Assembly: GCA_003024785.1 (NCBI GenBank)
Contig: PUQB01000679.1
Coordinates: 51,091 to 115,090 of the forward strand
Direction of reading: 5' to 3'
Length of the DNA: 64,000 bases
Source: Selaginella tamariscina
Lineage: Eukaryota > Streptophyta > Lycopodiopsida > Selaginellales > Selaginellaceae
Shown one piece after another: positions 10,711 to 24,697 of the stretch (its first letter is position 1; each line of letters opens with the position of its first letter). Below the pieces are notes generated by a model. The model was given only the letters and a program-made list of their open reading frames with translations. It made no database searches and had not been told where the DNA came from. The position numbers and the translations under genes were made by a program.

Positions 10711-10780
10711 GCATATGTAAGTCGGATTCCGATGATGAACAAGAAGAAGAAGAAGATGGTAACGACGATTTTTCTTTTGC

Positions 10781-11188
10781 TTGCAGGCACATGGAAGACC
10801 GTCTCTGAAGCCGTTGCTTGAACGCTGGAACCGCGTTCTGCAGCAGGAACAGGAAATGCGACCGGCTCAAGTGATTTCGTTGCAGAATGAAGCAGTTCTG
10901 GAGAGCTTGTCCGAACCAGCGAAACAGGCCGCGATCGAGATCGTTCCTCCTGGCTTTGTGCAACAGCAACAGAAGACTTCATCGTCGTCAGCGATCACAG
11001 GATCATCAGCGATTCACTGCAGCAGCTCCAGTTCTTTTGTTAGAAGCTCCTCAACCAACAACAAGGACGACGACGACGACAACAACAACAGTCACAACAC
11101 CTCCGCTTCTGATGGTGTGACTCGCAAGCAAGGATTCGTTTTATTCGCCAAGTGGCTATTGTGCATGCTTTTAGGGTGTCGGGGATGA
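10781..11188 (+). CDS. Hypothetical protein segment, Q/S/D/N-rich
   Basis: An open frame encodes SLKPLLERWNRVLQQEQEM, then VISLQNEAVLESLSEPAKQ and low-complexity Q, S and D/N tracts, ending just before the MSL1-like start. A GT-AG intron (about 10,709-10,786) could join it to an upstream + strand exon (GEAALSSSSFGRSSDVRKGL). No domain is recognised. It may be a separate small gene, a 5' exon of the neighbour, or a remnant. The upstream exon overlaps the - strand fragment at 10,482-10,710, so at most one strand is likely real there. Confidence 0.3.
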   Translation: MQAHGRPSLKPLLERWNRVLQQEQEMRPAQVISLQNEAVLESLSEPAKQAAIEIVPPGFVQQQQKTSSSSAITGSSAIHCSSSSSFVRSSSTNNKDDDDDNNNSHNTSASDGVTRKQGFVLFAKWLLCMLLGCRG

Positions 11189-12912
11189 ACAGGAGGAAGA
11201 TGATGAGCTGCTTGAGCAGACAAGCAGGGATTTATGATGGACGCAGTTTTTTCAGCCACCATCAGCAACAGTCGAGATCTTTGAAGATTTTGTTTCCTAG
11301 CACAGCAGCGCCTTGGTTTACGGCATAATCACTCGCCGATCGCTTTGCAGCAGCAGCAGCATGTCAGGCATTTCGCAGCAGCAGCAGGTTCCGACTCAGA
11401 TCCAGGAGTAGAAGCAGCAGCAGCGAGTGGTGATCCGAGTTTGAGCAGCGCTGCGAGAGAGTGGGAAAGCTTCAAGGTGATGAGCGGTGAAGCAGTCGAC
11501 TTCACCAAGAAAAAGTGATGCCCAATCTTCAGCAGCTGCTTGATCCGGCATCACCCTACACAATGCAAGGCTTCCTTCCCACGACTGTTTCACTCGCCTC
11601 TTGCCGGCTGCTTGGCTGGTGATCTAGAGTTCTTCGTCGCCTGCATATCTATGTGGAGAAGGGCCGACTGGTCATCACGCTAAGCCTCTGCCTTACGAGA
11701 TGAGTGTGTGGGCTGCGTTGGAGGATCCAACGCGACTCTTTGTCACCCTCGTCGCGTTCTCGCAGCTGTAAGTCGTCCTTCGATTCAGAGATGTTTTTTT
11801 CTTCTTTTGTTGAAGTTTTTGTTGATTGATTCATGCAGGGCAGCAGTGATTGCGCCAAGCACAGTCGCAGCTCACTATCTTGAGCAAGTTTGGCGAGGCG
11901 GATTGGTACTGAGCTTGCTGTGGTTCCTCCATCGCTGGAAGACGGTAGCGTTTTCGCGAATGCTAATCGGGAAAGCATCCACAGCGGAGGAGCGCGAGCG
12001 GTATTTAGCTCTGGACAAATTTTCGTCGGTTGGAATCATTATTTTGGGGGCGATGGCCATGGCTGAAGCTTCCGGAGTGGCTGTGCAGTCGATCCTGACT
12101 GTCGGAGGAGTCGGAGGTTCGTTGTTTCAGCGGAAAAACATTTTCATAAGTTCCTCATGCTTTGTTTTATCTTTCTTTTCTGTTTTTTGGAATACAGGTG
12201 TTGCTACTGCCTTTGCAGCTCGGGACATACTATTAAATGCTTTGAATGGTGTAATTCTTCAGTTCAGCAAGCCATTCTCCGTAGGCGATCTGATCAGCGT
12301 ACGTAATAAGTCTTTTGTGATTGAGCTTGATCGGATTGATTTGTTTGGATTCAGGCTGGGAATATTGAAGGACAAGTCGTGGAGATGGGGCTTCATTCAA
12401 CATCTCTCTTGAACAATGACAAGTATCCGATGATGGTTCCGAATTCCTTCTTCTTCAGTCAGGTGAGTTTTTTTATTGTTTGTTTCGCTGACAGATCGAA
12501 CGAATCGTTTTGTAGGTGATTGTGAACAAGTCCCGAGTTCCTAAGCAATCGCTCAAGTCGAGGCTGTACATCCGTTTCTGCGACATTGACAAACTCCCGG
12601 AAATCTCAACGCAATTGTGGAGCTACTCAAAGCTCACCCCAAAGTCACGTTCACGGAACAAGAAGCACCTCTTTGTTACCTATCAAAGACTGCTCCGAGT
12701 CACTTGGAGATTGTCGTCAGTTACGACATTCATCCTCTGGTAATTGATTTTGTTAAAGCATTCCCGTCTGAACTTGGTTTTGTATTTTGGTAGAACAAGC
12801 GAGAAACTGTGGCACTCGAACAGGAGATTCTGGTGAAGTTGTCAAGAACACGGGTGCGATGCTGGAGCTGCTGCTTAAGTTTGATGGCAAATTACATAAT
12901 TATGTAAAATAG
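11185..12912 (+). CDS. MSL1: MscS-like mechanosensitive channel, mitochondrial type
   Basis: The gene encodes a small-conductance mechanosensitive channel of the inner mitochondrial membrane class. The likely start at 11185 gives an Arg/Ser-rich presequence (MNRRKMMSCLSRQAGIYDGR). YEMSVWAALEDPTRLFVTL precedes a 71-bp intron. Transmembrane text follows (VLSLLWFLHRWKTVAF), then the pore helix and MscS signature (VAVQSILTVGGVGG, then ATAFAARDILLNALNGVILQ, FSKPFSVGDLI), the beta domain (VEMGLHSTSLLNNDKYPMM, VPNSFFFSQVIVNKSR) and a C-terminal alpha/beta part to a stop at 12910-12912. Exons: about 11185-11767, 11839-12116, 12198-12298, 12355-12462, 12516-12739 and 12794-12912. The frame breaks near 11310, 11670, 12615 and 12840, mostly by one base. 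The N-terminal third (11310-11600) is hard to read. Confidence 0.8.
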
Positions 12913-13668
12913 TCCTTTTATGTTTTGTTTTTTGTTTTCTCAAATATTTTGAAAATAAAATTTAATCTTTGAAAATTCCCTAAATACTACCTTGGAACCT
13001 TAATTTTGGAAAGGGTAAATGTTGTACAACCGATCAATATACTCAAAAATAAAATTTAAAAATGCAGGGTTTAAAACTTTATTAAAAATTTCGAAGTCGA
13101 TATTTTTTTTAAAATTAATTGAATCCATAAATCTAATTTGACTGTTTATTTAATGAGCTTGATTTATTATTATGTGAAATATAAATGGTTATGATTAATG
13201 TTAATAATTTCTTGGTGTAATTTGAAAATTTAAATACTACTTAATATTTGATTTATTATTCAATATATTTTTGAAACCGTCCATTACGAATAAGATAAAA
13301 TAGCACACAGAGTGCATATAATAAATTTTTCTGATGAAGGTTACCATCTGATCATCTCATTTGGTATAAGTGAACTTAAACATTTGAATTTTAAATTGTT
13401 TTTACGCCATTTGATCATTTGATCCTCCCAGCCACAGCGTGCCGCCCACTGTCGGAATGTGTCGGATGCGATCCAACGGCCAGGAATACTTCGCCATTGG
13501 CCAGCAGAAGGGAAGGAAGCACCGGCTGAGAAGCCAAATGACTTTGCCTCCTTCTCCTCCTAACCCCGACGCTTAATCCTAACCAAAGCACCTAGAAGAA
13601 GATAGCGCTCTCAGCAGCATTTGGATTTCCTTCTTCTGCTGTCTTGTTCTTGAGGGGTGATTGCGGCC
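12913..13668. other. AT-rich spacer and GAPA 5' region
   Basis: AT-rich until about 13,420, then a GC-richer stretch up to the GAPA start that probably holds its promoter and 5' leader. No TATA box is assigned with confidence. Confidence 0.5.
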
Positions 13669-15830
<2,162 letters not shown>

Positions 15831-16200
15831 GCACAACTCGGAAAACATCTCAGCAGAGAGTGATCTCTTGGACAGATTGTCCGAGACTGCATGCCCCAGG
15901 ATGGATCCTGAAGACTTCCATAGATTATTAGATGTGTGGTCAAAGCAAAGTCGTGGACCTCAGGTAGCTTGGTGTATTCCACTTTCACTGCCGAAACGGA
16001 TCTACTTCATACAACACAAGCTCTTGTGAGCCCGTCATGACAAACAATGTCGTTTCTCTTGTGGTCAGCTGCTTCAACAAGGGCAACTACACCTCAGGTC
16101 TTGCACAGATCCTTTCTTATGATGGCAACACGAGGATGCACACCCCAGGCCTTGTTGAGTACATAGTACCGCGTCAAGAATATCAATGGACTATTTCAAA
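15831..16200 (+). other. Coding-like remnant, unidentified
   Basis: GC-richer than the following DNA. It includes an open stretch with SESDLLDRLSETACPRMDPE-like text (ending at 16029) and a second stretch with VVSLVVSCFNKGNYTSGL. No family is recognised. It could be a continuation of the neighbouring retroelement or a separate gene remnant. Confidence 0.25.
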
Positions 16201-17602
16201 TGTGCGATTCTAGAAAACATGCGTTCACCATTCCCTTTACAAAATGAATTCAAGCATCATTACGGTTTAAACCCTTATCTCTATACCTATTCATTACACA
16301 ACTGTATTATAGTACTTCCTCATAACTAATTTTCAATTAAAATAGATAAAAACTCAAACTTGCATAGTAATGACCATTAATTCATAACTAACGTTTGAGT
16401 CGTTAAAATATGCACTGTAAAATTGTTGTACATAAGAACATAGTATTAATAGTAAAGTTTTCTATATAAAATCTTAATTTATTAAACTTTAAATTGCTGC
16501 ACATGAAAACATAATGTTAACCTCATCAAGCGGTGAATAAAAACATCCTTTTCTAATACTCCAAAAGTGTGGGGCAGTGAATGAAAACATTCTTCTCTAC
16601 ATAATTTAATAGTGTTGATGTTAAATGAAAACATCCTTCTTTACATCTATTTCCAAGACATATAACGTAATAATGTTTCTACTTGAAGTATATTTAAATT
16701 TAGGAAACATAATTAAAAAATAAACATCTTGCAATTGCATTTAAATATTATAATAGTGTGATTCTGTATTTTTTATTTAAGAAGCCATCTTTCTGATATG
16801 TAAGATTGAATAAATATTTGATAAATGACACAACTTGAAGAGTCATCCTTAGGGATATACCTTAACAAATAAATTTACATATTTTCTTTAATAATTTTAA
16901 TTAAGTCCAAAATTGATGTTCATTCTTACCTGTAAAATTTTTTAAAATAAAAAAGATACAAAGATTGACTTTACAATTAAATTTTGGGATCAGTTATATG
17001 TATATGTGTATTCGATTGATTATGGAAATATAAATTAATACTACTTTGTTTAAGGTTTTAATTACAATGAGAAATGGATTTGAAACACTTTTTGGGAATT
17101 GAGACAAAAGTAATTATGTAAGAATATAAGATATTTCTTATAAAAAATATATCATTGGTTAATAATATTTTCACTATTAAATATATAATTATACTTTAGA
17201 TGTTAAAATATTTATAATTTGTCATTCTTATGCCAAGGACATATAGTGTATCACAATGAAACACATTATATAAATACATTTTTAAAAATTGTCTTGTCAT
17301 TAGTGTTGAAATGACAATTACCTAGGTATATATGAATTAATTATTTAATTTTTTTTCCTTTGTATTGATCTTTATAATGTTAAAGAATCCATATTTAAAA
17401 ACGTTAAGAATTGATAGTGGATAAATTGGTAAATCACATTTTTTGATCTTGCTTTTCATGTGTATCGATGTATAACTCAATTTTTATTGTATATTATTTT
17501 TTTTGTGAATAAATTTCTTTTTGCATATGTTTAACATTGTCAAAATCCAGTTTAACATTATTACAATATTGTTACTTAAATATCTTAAAAATCATGTAAT
17601 AT
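16201..17602. other. AT-rich spacer, nothing recognised
   Basis: Very AT-rich sequence. No gene or element is supported, apart from weak similarity among AAACATCCTT-type motifs near 16,530-16,640. Confidence 0.5.
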
Positions 17603-17610
17603 ATATAATC

Positions 17611-17732
17611 CAGTGTTATTCACTGAAAGCAAATTTACTTTCGGATTACTATTCATATGAAAGCAAATTTTGCAAATTGTTTTCATATAAACAGTAATTC
17701 GAAAGCAAATTTGCTTTTAGTGAATAACACTG
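17611..17732. mobile_element. hAT-type foldback MITE, 122 bp
   Basis: A nearly perfect palindrome: CAGTGTTATTCACT at the left end pairs with AGTGAATAACACTG at the right, and the AAAGCAAATTT arms pair inside. It is flanked by the exact 8-bp duplication ATATAATC (17603-17610 and 17733-17740). CAGTG ends with 8-bp duplications are typical of hAT elements. It is non-coding. Confidence 0.85.
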
Positions 17733-18036
17733 ATATAATCTAGTTTATGTGATCATTCTTTAAAATCAATTTCTTATTAAATTATTTATTTGTTTGTTAA
17801 TTATTTAATTCTTTAGTTGAATATTAACTTTTAAAGTAGCATTCTTGACTATCGACATAACTTTCTTAATAAATATAAAGATCTTACTCAAATGTTTAAT
17901 AAATAGGTCAAGTGACAATTGTTATTAAGATAATATATGCTTTAACACATTGCATAAAAGCATCAAGTTTTATAACATTCATAATGTCTAGTTTTTTATA
18001 TATCGCATATGAAGCATCATAATTCAATAAGTTGAC

Positions 18037-19782
18037 TGTCAGAGTTTTAACCCAAAGGGCCAACACGTGGTTGCCAGGTGGCCATTTGGCGTCATCACCT
18101 GTGTGAGCAACGCTAAGTTTCCCAGAACAACCCCAACGACCCCTAGGGTTAGACTCTAATGCCCAAGTGGACAAGAGACTTAGGGTTTAGCCTAAGTCTC
18201 CCTAGAGTGTCTACCCCCAAAACCCTTGAGGGATAACTCTAGTTGATTTAAGGTTTAGCCTAAGTCTCCTAGAGTGTCTGCCGAGGGATAACCCTAGTTG
18301 ACTTAGGTCTTGCCCTAGAAAGACCTAGACAGGCTCATGCCCTAACCCCCATCAAGGAGACATGTGTTCCACACATATCCCTAAACAAAGCTAAGGCATC
18401 GTCACTTACCCCTTGAGGAATCACCCTCATCCGGGAGTACAACCCCTTTAGGGCGACAAGGGGTACCCTGAACCACGACTAACCCCTAAGGGTTTGAGTG
18501 GCCAAGTTATACCCTAGACCTAGAGCTAGTACTTAATGAGGACATGAGTGTGCGTCGTAGGCGAACACGAATGTGCTGCTAAGCAAACTCCCTAAGGTTA
18601 GGTTTGGGATAACCCTAAGCACATGACCTTGCGAGTGCCTCACGAAAGGGCTCCTGCTAACATGTTTAGGTTGTTCAACTCTTGAATTCCAAGGAGAACA
18701 CTCCCCTAGCCAAGTGTGCTAAAGCACACCTAGTTATGAGACCTAACCTCCCTTGAGCAGATGCCCAAGGCTTAGCACCCTAGTGCAAGCACAAGCATGT
18801 CTGTTTGTTAAAGTATCAACCCCTTGGCAACAAGCCCATGACATAACCCCAAAGGCGTGCCTCAGACGTTGTACCATTGTGACGTTTAGCCCAGTGTCAC
18901 AATCTCCATGTGACACTGCCTTCCCGATGTGGCTATCATACCATAGCCCTTAGATTCAAGAGTTGCACCAAGTACCACAAACGTGGCTCCTAAATGCCAA
19001 CTCTAGAACCCCTTTATGAACCCTCAGGAACCAAGTAACGTGAACCTGTCAAACAAGATCCCACGCCCACAGTTGAACAAGGACACGGATGTGCCTTGCT
19101 TGGCCGTGAGTGCTCACCTAACTTGACGTGGAGGAGGAGGGGAGACAAGCCTCAACCTCTGCCTCTTGGAACGTGCATTCCGACAAGACCTCCCAGGCAT
19201 GGATTCGCCAACGTTAAGGGTAAGTTACCCCGAAGATGGGACGTACCCTGGCATCTGGAAGTTAGGGCGGCACAACAGAGGTTGTGCCTTGACGACACAA
19301 GCTAGAGCTTGCACCGGGAGAAGAGTAACGAGCTCAGTCATGAACCCAGGACCCTCACTCCTATATACTACCTTATTTATGTGATAGAGGCCCCCCCCTG
19401 TTTTCCTGTTTACATAAGTGGGCTAGCACTGAAATCTCATTCCCAGAGGGAACATACTTGGTGAGTTATCCATCAACCCCTAAACCCTAACCTGTCAAAC
19501 CTGGGGGTATTTCTAAGCATATCCGACATGCCGAACTCACCGGAACTAGCCATTAATCCAACCGGGACACAGAAAACGAGGGTAAGAGTTTTCTAGAAGG
19601 TAAGTGCTACTTTCGCTTAGAGTTTCTCGAGATATCTAAGAATAGCCGGCCGGACTACCCTTAACAACCTAAGTGCACTAAGCGGGGCTGTTTCTCACTA
19701 CATCTAAGGCTTGTCAACATAGTACAGTAGGTAACAACAGTCAACGTCCAAAGTAAAAAGGATCATAGTAAAAACTATGACA
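18037..19782 (-). mobile_element. Solo LTR, family A, copy 1 (1,746 bp)
   Basis: Bounded by TGTCAGAG and CTATGACA (TG...CA ends, TGTCA/TGACA inverted tips) and flanked by the exact 5-bp duplication TTGAC (18032-18036 and 19783-19787). Copies at 56,889-58,553 and 60,971-62,781 match in the opposite orientation. There is no internal coding region, so it is a solo LTR left by recombination. The exact duplication suggests it is the youngest of the set. Strand is set relative to the other copies only. Confidence 0.85.
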
Positions 19783-19787
19783 TTGAC

Positions 19788-20790
19788 ATTAAAGACGAAG
19801 AATTATTATTTTCGGAGCTCTATGCATTAAAATAATTATAAATTATATTAAACATAAATATAAAACTTACTTGTGTCCAATGTTCTTTTCTCACCATCCA
19901 CTAAGTAAAAATATTTATTTATTATATTACTAGATAAATTCCTTCTTTACTAAATTAATGTTATTCCTCCAAATTTTTAACACAATAATTGAATATATTT
20001 ATGAACTTTTGGAATTATATATTTTACAATGTGTTGATCATTATTGTATAATGAAATCAGCATCTACATTTTCTCAAATTAATAACTACTTCATTACCTA
20101 TGAAATTTAAGATTTATAGTATTTGAATTTTATAACACTAACAAATTTCATGTGCAACCACATCTTTAACGATCGTTCTTGCATATTAACTTTTAATCTT
20201 CTTTACATTCAGAATTTAATATTCATCCAATTTTAATTCTTAATTTGTAAAGCTTATGTTACAATGAAAGGTTAATATTTTTACCTTGTTATTAATAATA
20301 ATTCAAATCGATGACTTGACATAATTGTTATCAACACCTTTCATTATTGTTAAGACTACAACTTGTTACTACTAATTGTTTAACAATCTATAAAACCAAA
20401 TTAAAAAACATACTAATTTTGGATTTAGGTTTGGACAAACTACATCAATGTTTAAATTTTTAATATAAATATACATATGCATTACTTTATTGTATATGTA
20501 AACATAAAAAAGGGTTTGAATTCTCAATATTTTTTGCATAATTTTAAATAAATGTTAAAATGTTTTATATATATTAATGAGTTTTCACATGTGCACCTTA
20601 AATAAAAGTCCAACTTATAAATTATACAAAAATATTTCAGTTACAAGGTAACGATAAATCCAACAAGAGCCGGAGATAAATAATTGTGTGTGTGTGTGTG
20701 TGATGCATGAAGCATTAAGTGGTGTGGTGTGTAGCATTAAGTCCATCCACTTAGAAAAGAATACAACAAAAAGTATGCTTTTAGTCTTGA
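19788..20790. other. AT-rich spacer with a GT microsatellite
   Basis: AT-rich, with a (GT)n run at about 20,685-20,701 and a local TGGTGTGGTGTGTAGCATTAAG repeat. It includes the 3' flank of the DnaJ gene. No other gene is seen. Confidence 0.5.
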
Positions 20791-20874
20791 GAAAACTATG
20801 AGATGCGTCTTTGTATCGTCTTGAACTTCAGGTGGCCATAAAGACGTACGTGTGCGTGGTCAAAGAGCTTTGAC

Positions 20875-21500
20875 TTACCAGTCTTCCCTGCTTTTGTTGA
20901 CCTTAGACTTCCTGTTCCTGACTTCCTGAAACGCTGCTTCATCCACTGTTTCATATATTGCAGGACTGCTTCCGAATATCTCTTCGAATGTGAAGCCCTC
21001 TGATAACCACTCGTCACGGACTTCATGTGTACGTGCTTTCTCCGTACATTCTTCATATATTTGCCCCTTAGATCCTTTCACCAGACACTGGCGGAATACA
21101 AACTTTAGAAATGTGTATGTCTATATTACTAAAGATTTGCAATAGGCAACTCTCTCTCACAGATATCAATAATTGGCTTTACCTCATAAGCAAGATTGAT
21201 CTGAGCAAACATGTGTTCATTTCCTCGGCCATTACATACATCCGGATGATACTGTAAGGCAAGGTTTCTGTATGCTCTCTTGATCTCCTTCTTAGAAGCA
21301 TGGTGATCTAATCCAAGTATCAAATGGCTATCTGACACCGTCGATTGGATAGCAGTCACAATCCTGGCCGAAGATCTGTTCTTTAGAGTGGGAGCTGCAA
21401 AGGAAGTGGATGCTCGCAGCTTTCCCCTGTAATGAAGCTCGATCTGAAACAGCAATCCATTTTCGAAATCCGAAATTTGAAATTTGAATTCGAATTTCAA
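20875..21500 (-). CDS. Small DnaJ-domain protein, probably chloroplast-targeted (copy 1)
   Basis: A J-protein of 176 residues in two exons, 21500-21183 and 21087-20875, joined in phase across a 95-bp GT-AG intron. It begins MKFEFKF; residues 27-55 (KLRASTSFAAPTLKNRSSAR) look like a transit peptide. The J domain (about 58-106) carries KKEIKRAYRNLALQYHPDV with the HPD motif at residues 85-87 that stimulates Hsp70 ATPase. The C-terminal 70 residues are charged, with no Gly/Phe or zinc-finger region, so this is a short type III J-protein similar to plastid J8/J11. Both exons are intact, unlike many neighbours. A TTTCAG just upstream of IELHYRG could instead be a splice acceptor, making the true start more distant. 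A paralogue lies at 32,819-33,176. Confidence 0.8.
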
Positions 21501-21869
21501 ATCTGGAATCTGCTTAAGAAACGAAGGGCTTGTTTATAAAGGGGAGGAGGCATGGTTCAAAAACGTGGGACAAAGACAGTACAAAATCTGCTGTAAGCCC
21601 AGAACTGCTGACCAAGACAGCACACGCGAATCATGCACGTGGTATTTTATTCAATTTCTAAGAAATTTTAATTAATACGTTTCTTAATACTTATTTCTTT
21701 AGTAACTATCTAGTTCTAGAATTATTTATAGATTGGTGGCATCACACTTTCTATTAAATAAAATAAAGCTTTTAAATCAATACTTAAATATGACAAATCC
21801 GGGGGATAGCCAGATTTGGTAAAATCTATTATAATAAGGGTGACAGATATATATACTGCAGTATTAAAC

Positions 21870-22160
21870 TGGAGGCACATAGACAAAACACTATGGAGGC
21901 CAGCTAATGCTAACTATAGCTTAAAATGTAATGAAGTAATTTCCCACCCTTTAATTATGCAAGTGCAGCAAGTGCAGGTAGATTCACAATCTCCTTCACC
22001 TCATAGTTTCAGTGCGTAAGAATCAATATAGAACCCTCATTCTTATTATCTAAGATACTTTCAAGAGTCATTAATTTGTATATTTAGAAATGCGTGACAC
22101 ACACACATGCATGTCAATATATTAATGTTGAAGTTTACAAGTCAAATATTATAGTGTTAT
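21870..22160. repeat. Dispersed repeat B, copy 1
   Basis: Contains AGACAAAACACTATGGA...GC then, further on, ATCAATATAGAACCCTCATT, CTAAGATACTT and GCGTGACACACACACATGCA. The same ordered motifs recur at 23,200-23,600, and a weaker third copy at about 25,890-25,970. Family unknown. Confidence 0.6.
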
Positions 22161-23061
22161 AGTTATTTACGGGGTCTATATCATATTTTATATCCATTAT
22201 TAAATTCTAAATCTCATTTACTAAAACTTGATTTCATATTACATCTCAAACAATAACATATTAATTTACATATAACTTTAATAAACTTATTTAATTATTT
22301 TATCAATTATCATAATATATAACATCTATATACACTACAAGGAACAATATAGACCCTCCATGTTTAGAACCTAAAATACGTTTAAGTGTGTGATAGGAAG
22401 ATATTTATTAAATATTCCATGCCAAATCAATGTCAAATAAATGTCACATGTACATTTATTTAAAATATAAATGAAGAGTATAAATGTAATATATACGAAT
22501 TGGTGATTATCAACACGATTATATTTTTCATATATGTATAATTAAAGTAAAAGATCTAAATCATCGTCCTTAATATATTATATATGTATTATGTTATGTT
22601 GGTTAATCACAATGCTTTAATGTTATGTAAAATCTTTTTGCATTGTGTAGTATAACTGATTATGACCATATAATACATAATAGTAAAGTCAAGTGTATTG
22701 CATTTGCTTAAAATGGGCAATGGAATATGATAGTTTAATTTTTTAATATTAAATCAAAAATAATTTTTCCTCATTTTATAACTAGTATAACATTACACTC
22801 AATTAAATAATTTATAACATTTTCTTACGTAAGAGACTTAATTTATTATTTAATTATAAAATTGGAAATGTACTTATTATTGGTTACTATTTATGTTGTT
22901 TATTGTTGAAGCACTTTATAATTACCAGGTTAATGTACTTGATTACTAAGAGTAAATTGATCATTATATTTAATTATGTAAGTAATGTTGATTACAAGTG
23001 CTGGCGGGGGAAGGCTAGCTTTGAACTGTTTCAAATCTATAGAAATATATATAATAATGTT

Positions 23062-23065
<4 letters not shown>

Positions 23066-23119
<54 letters not shown>
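23066..23119. repeat. (AT)n microsatellite, about 54 bp
   Basis: Uninterrupted TATATA run. It generates long Tyr/Ile open frames on both strands that are not genes. Confidence 0.95.
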
Positions 23120-23121
<2 letters not shown>

Positions 23122-23199
23122 TGAGAGATCTGAGATAGGCCAAAAAGTTCCATATATGTTACTACAGCTATAATATATACGACGGGAGGTACACTCTTT

Positions 23200-23600
23200 T
23201 AGACAAAACACTATGGACGCGAGCTGATGCTAAAAACATGTTAAACGAGTTATATATATTAAATATTAACATATAATTAACAGTGTCTTTAATGGTTAAA
23301 ATATAACTAAGTCCGCGTTTAAAAATTAAAGAAATTGATTGGTGCATCTGATATACAAGTGGGTCCAAAACGTTCATATACAATATATTAGTTAGATGTG
23401 TTCTCGTGTAAAAGATTATATACAGACATATAATTGACATTCATAATTCAGTGCATAAAGGATCAATATAGAACAATCATTCTGATTATCTAAGATACTT
23501 ATTTATATATTTTATAACGCGTGACACACACACACATGCATGTCAATATAAATGTTCAAGTTTACAATGTCAAATATGCATAAAGTATTATAATTATGTA
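23200..23600. repeat. Dispersed repeat B, copy 2
   Basis: Same motif order as 21,870-22,160 and the same orientation, about 1.3 kb downstream. Confidence 0.6.
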
Positions 23601-24697
23601 TACGAATAAGTTTTAAACATACAAAATATAATATTGTATTTTACAAAGAAGAAGCTTAGTGTTTATTATTGAGTATAATACTATATATTAATGTTAATTA
23701 CTAAAAAAAAAATTGATAAACATAATTAAGACTTAGTTCGAAACTATGCTACTAATTTATTTTAGTAATGAATTTTTAATTTTAATTAATTGTAGTAATA
23801 TGATAGTGAATCGTGTTAACATGTATGCATGAAATGCTCAATTCTGTTATTACATTTGATTATAATTAAAATATATATAATATGAATTATTATGTAATGT
23901 AATAATATATAGCTTATGTATATATATCAATGCCATCCCTGTAATATACCAAGGCTGCTCAGAATGATTTTCAAAGGTTGTTTTAATTTAGACGACTTCA
24001 ATCAAATTAGTTGTAAAACTATGTGTGTGATATGTTTTATATTACTCCTATATATACTTTATATATAACATAGGACATTATTAATATATTTTAATTCTTT
24101 TTATTATTACACTATTTTAATTAGAGTTTAAAATTAAATCTTCTTTTATAATAAATTTATTCTGTATGTTTTATCACAAATGTAAATCTTAAATTGTCTT
24201 ATTAATGCCATCTTAAATCTTACATATGTATTATGAATGGTCAAATCTAAAGACCATTATATACGTGTCCTCCACCAACTTAAAAGAGAAAAAAAGAAAA
24301 AAATTATCACATATATGTTATCACATATACATATTACATTTACTTAGATATACACTCAAATTAAGGTTAAAATAATAATTCACTTAAGAGTTATTAATAA
24401 TTAAGTAAATTCACCAGGTTAAAGAATCCAACTTAGAGATAAACTTATAAAATTAAAAATAATAATTAAATTAAAAATCCATTAATTAATAAATTATTAT
24501 TAAATAATTAAATCCCATGGAATAATACTAGTTTAATTAGAAGTTATTTCAGTATGTATGAATATATGTTTTAAAATTAAATTAAACAATTCATTTAGAA
24601 ATATGTTTAATCTATATTGCATTATTAGAAAGTTAGTAAACTTATTTTATTAAAGTTTACTTAAATATATTCTTTTATATTTACAAGTACATAGCAA

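Larger units (their letters stand above)
21501..24690. other. Gene-poor AT-rich region with dispersed duplicates
   Basis: Holds the DnaJ 5' flank up to about 21,660, then AT-rich DNA with two related blocks (see the repeats at 21,870 and 23,200), a long AT microsatellite and otherwise nothing recognised. Confidence 0.5.

Noticed and set aside
22903-23211. Open frames rich in Tyr/Ile on both strands
   Set aside because: They are produced by an (AT)n microsatellite.
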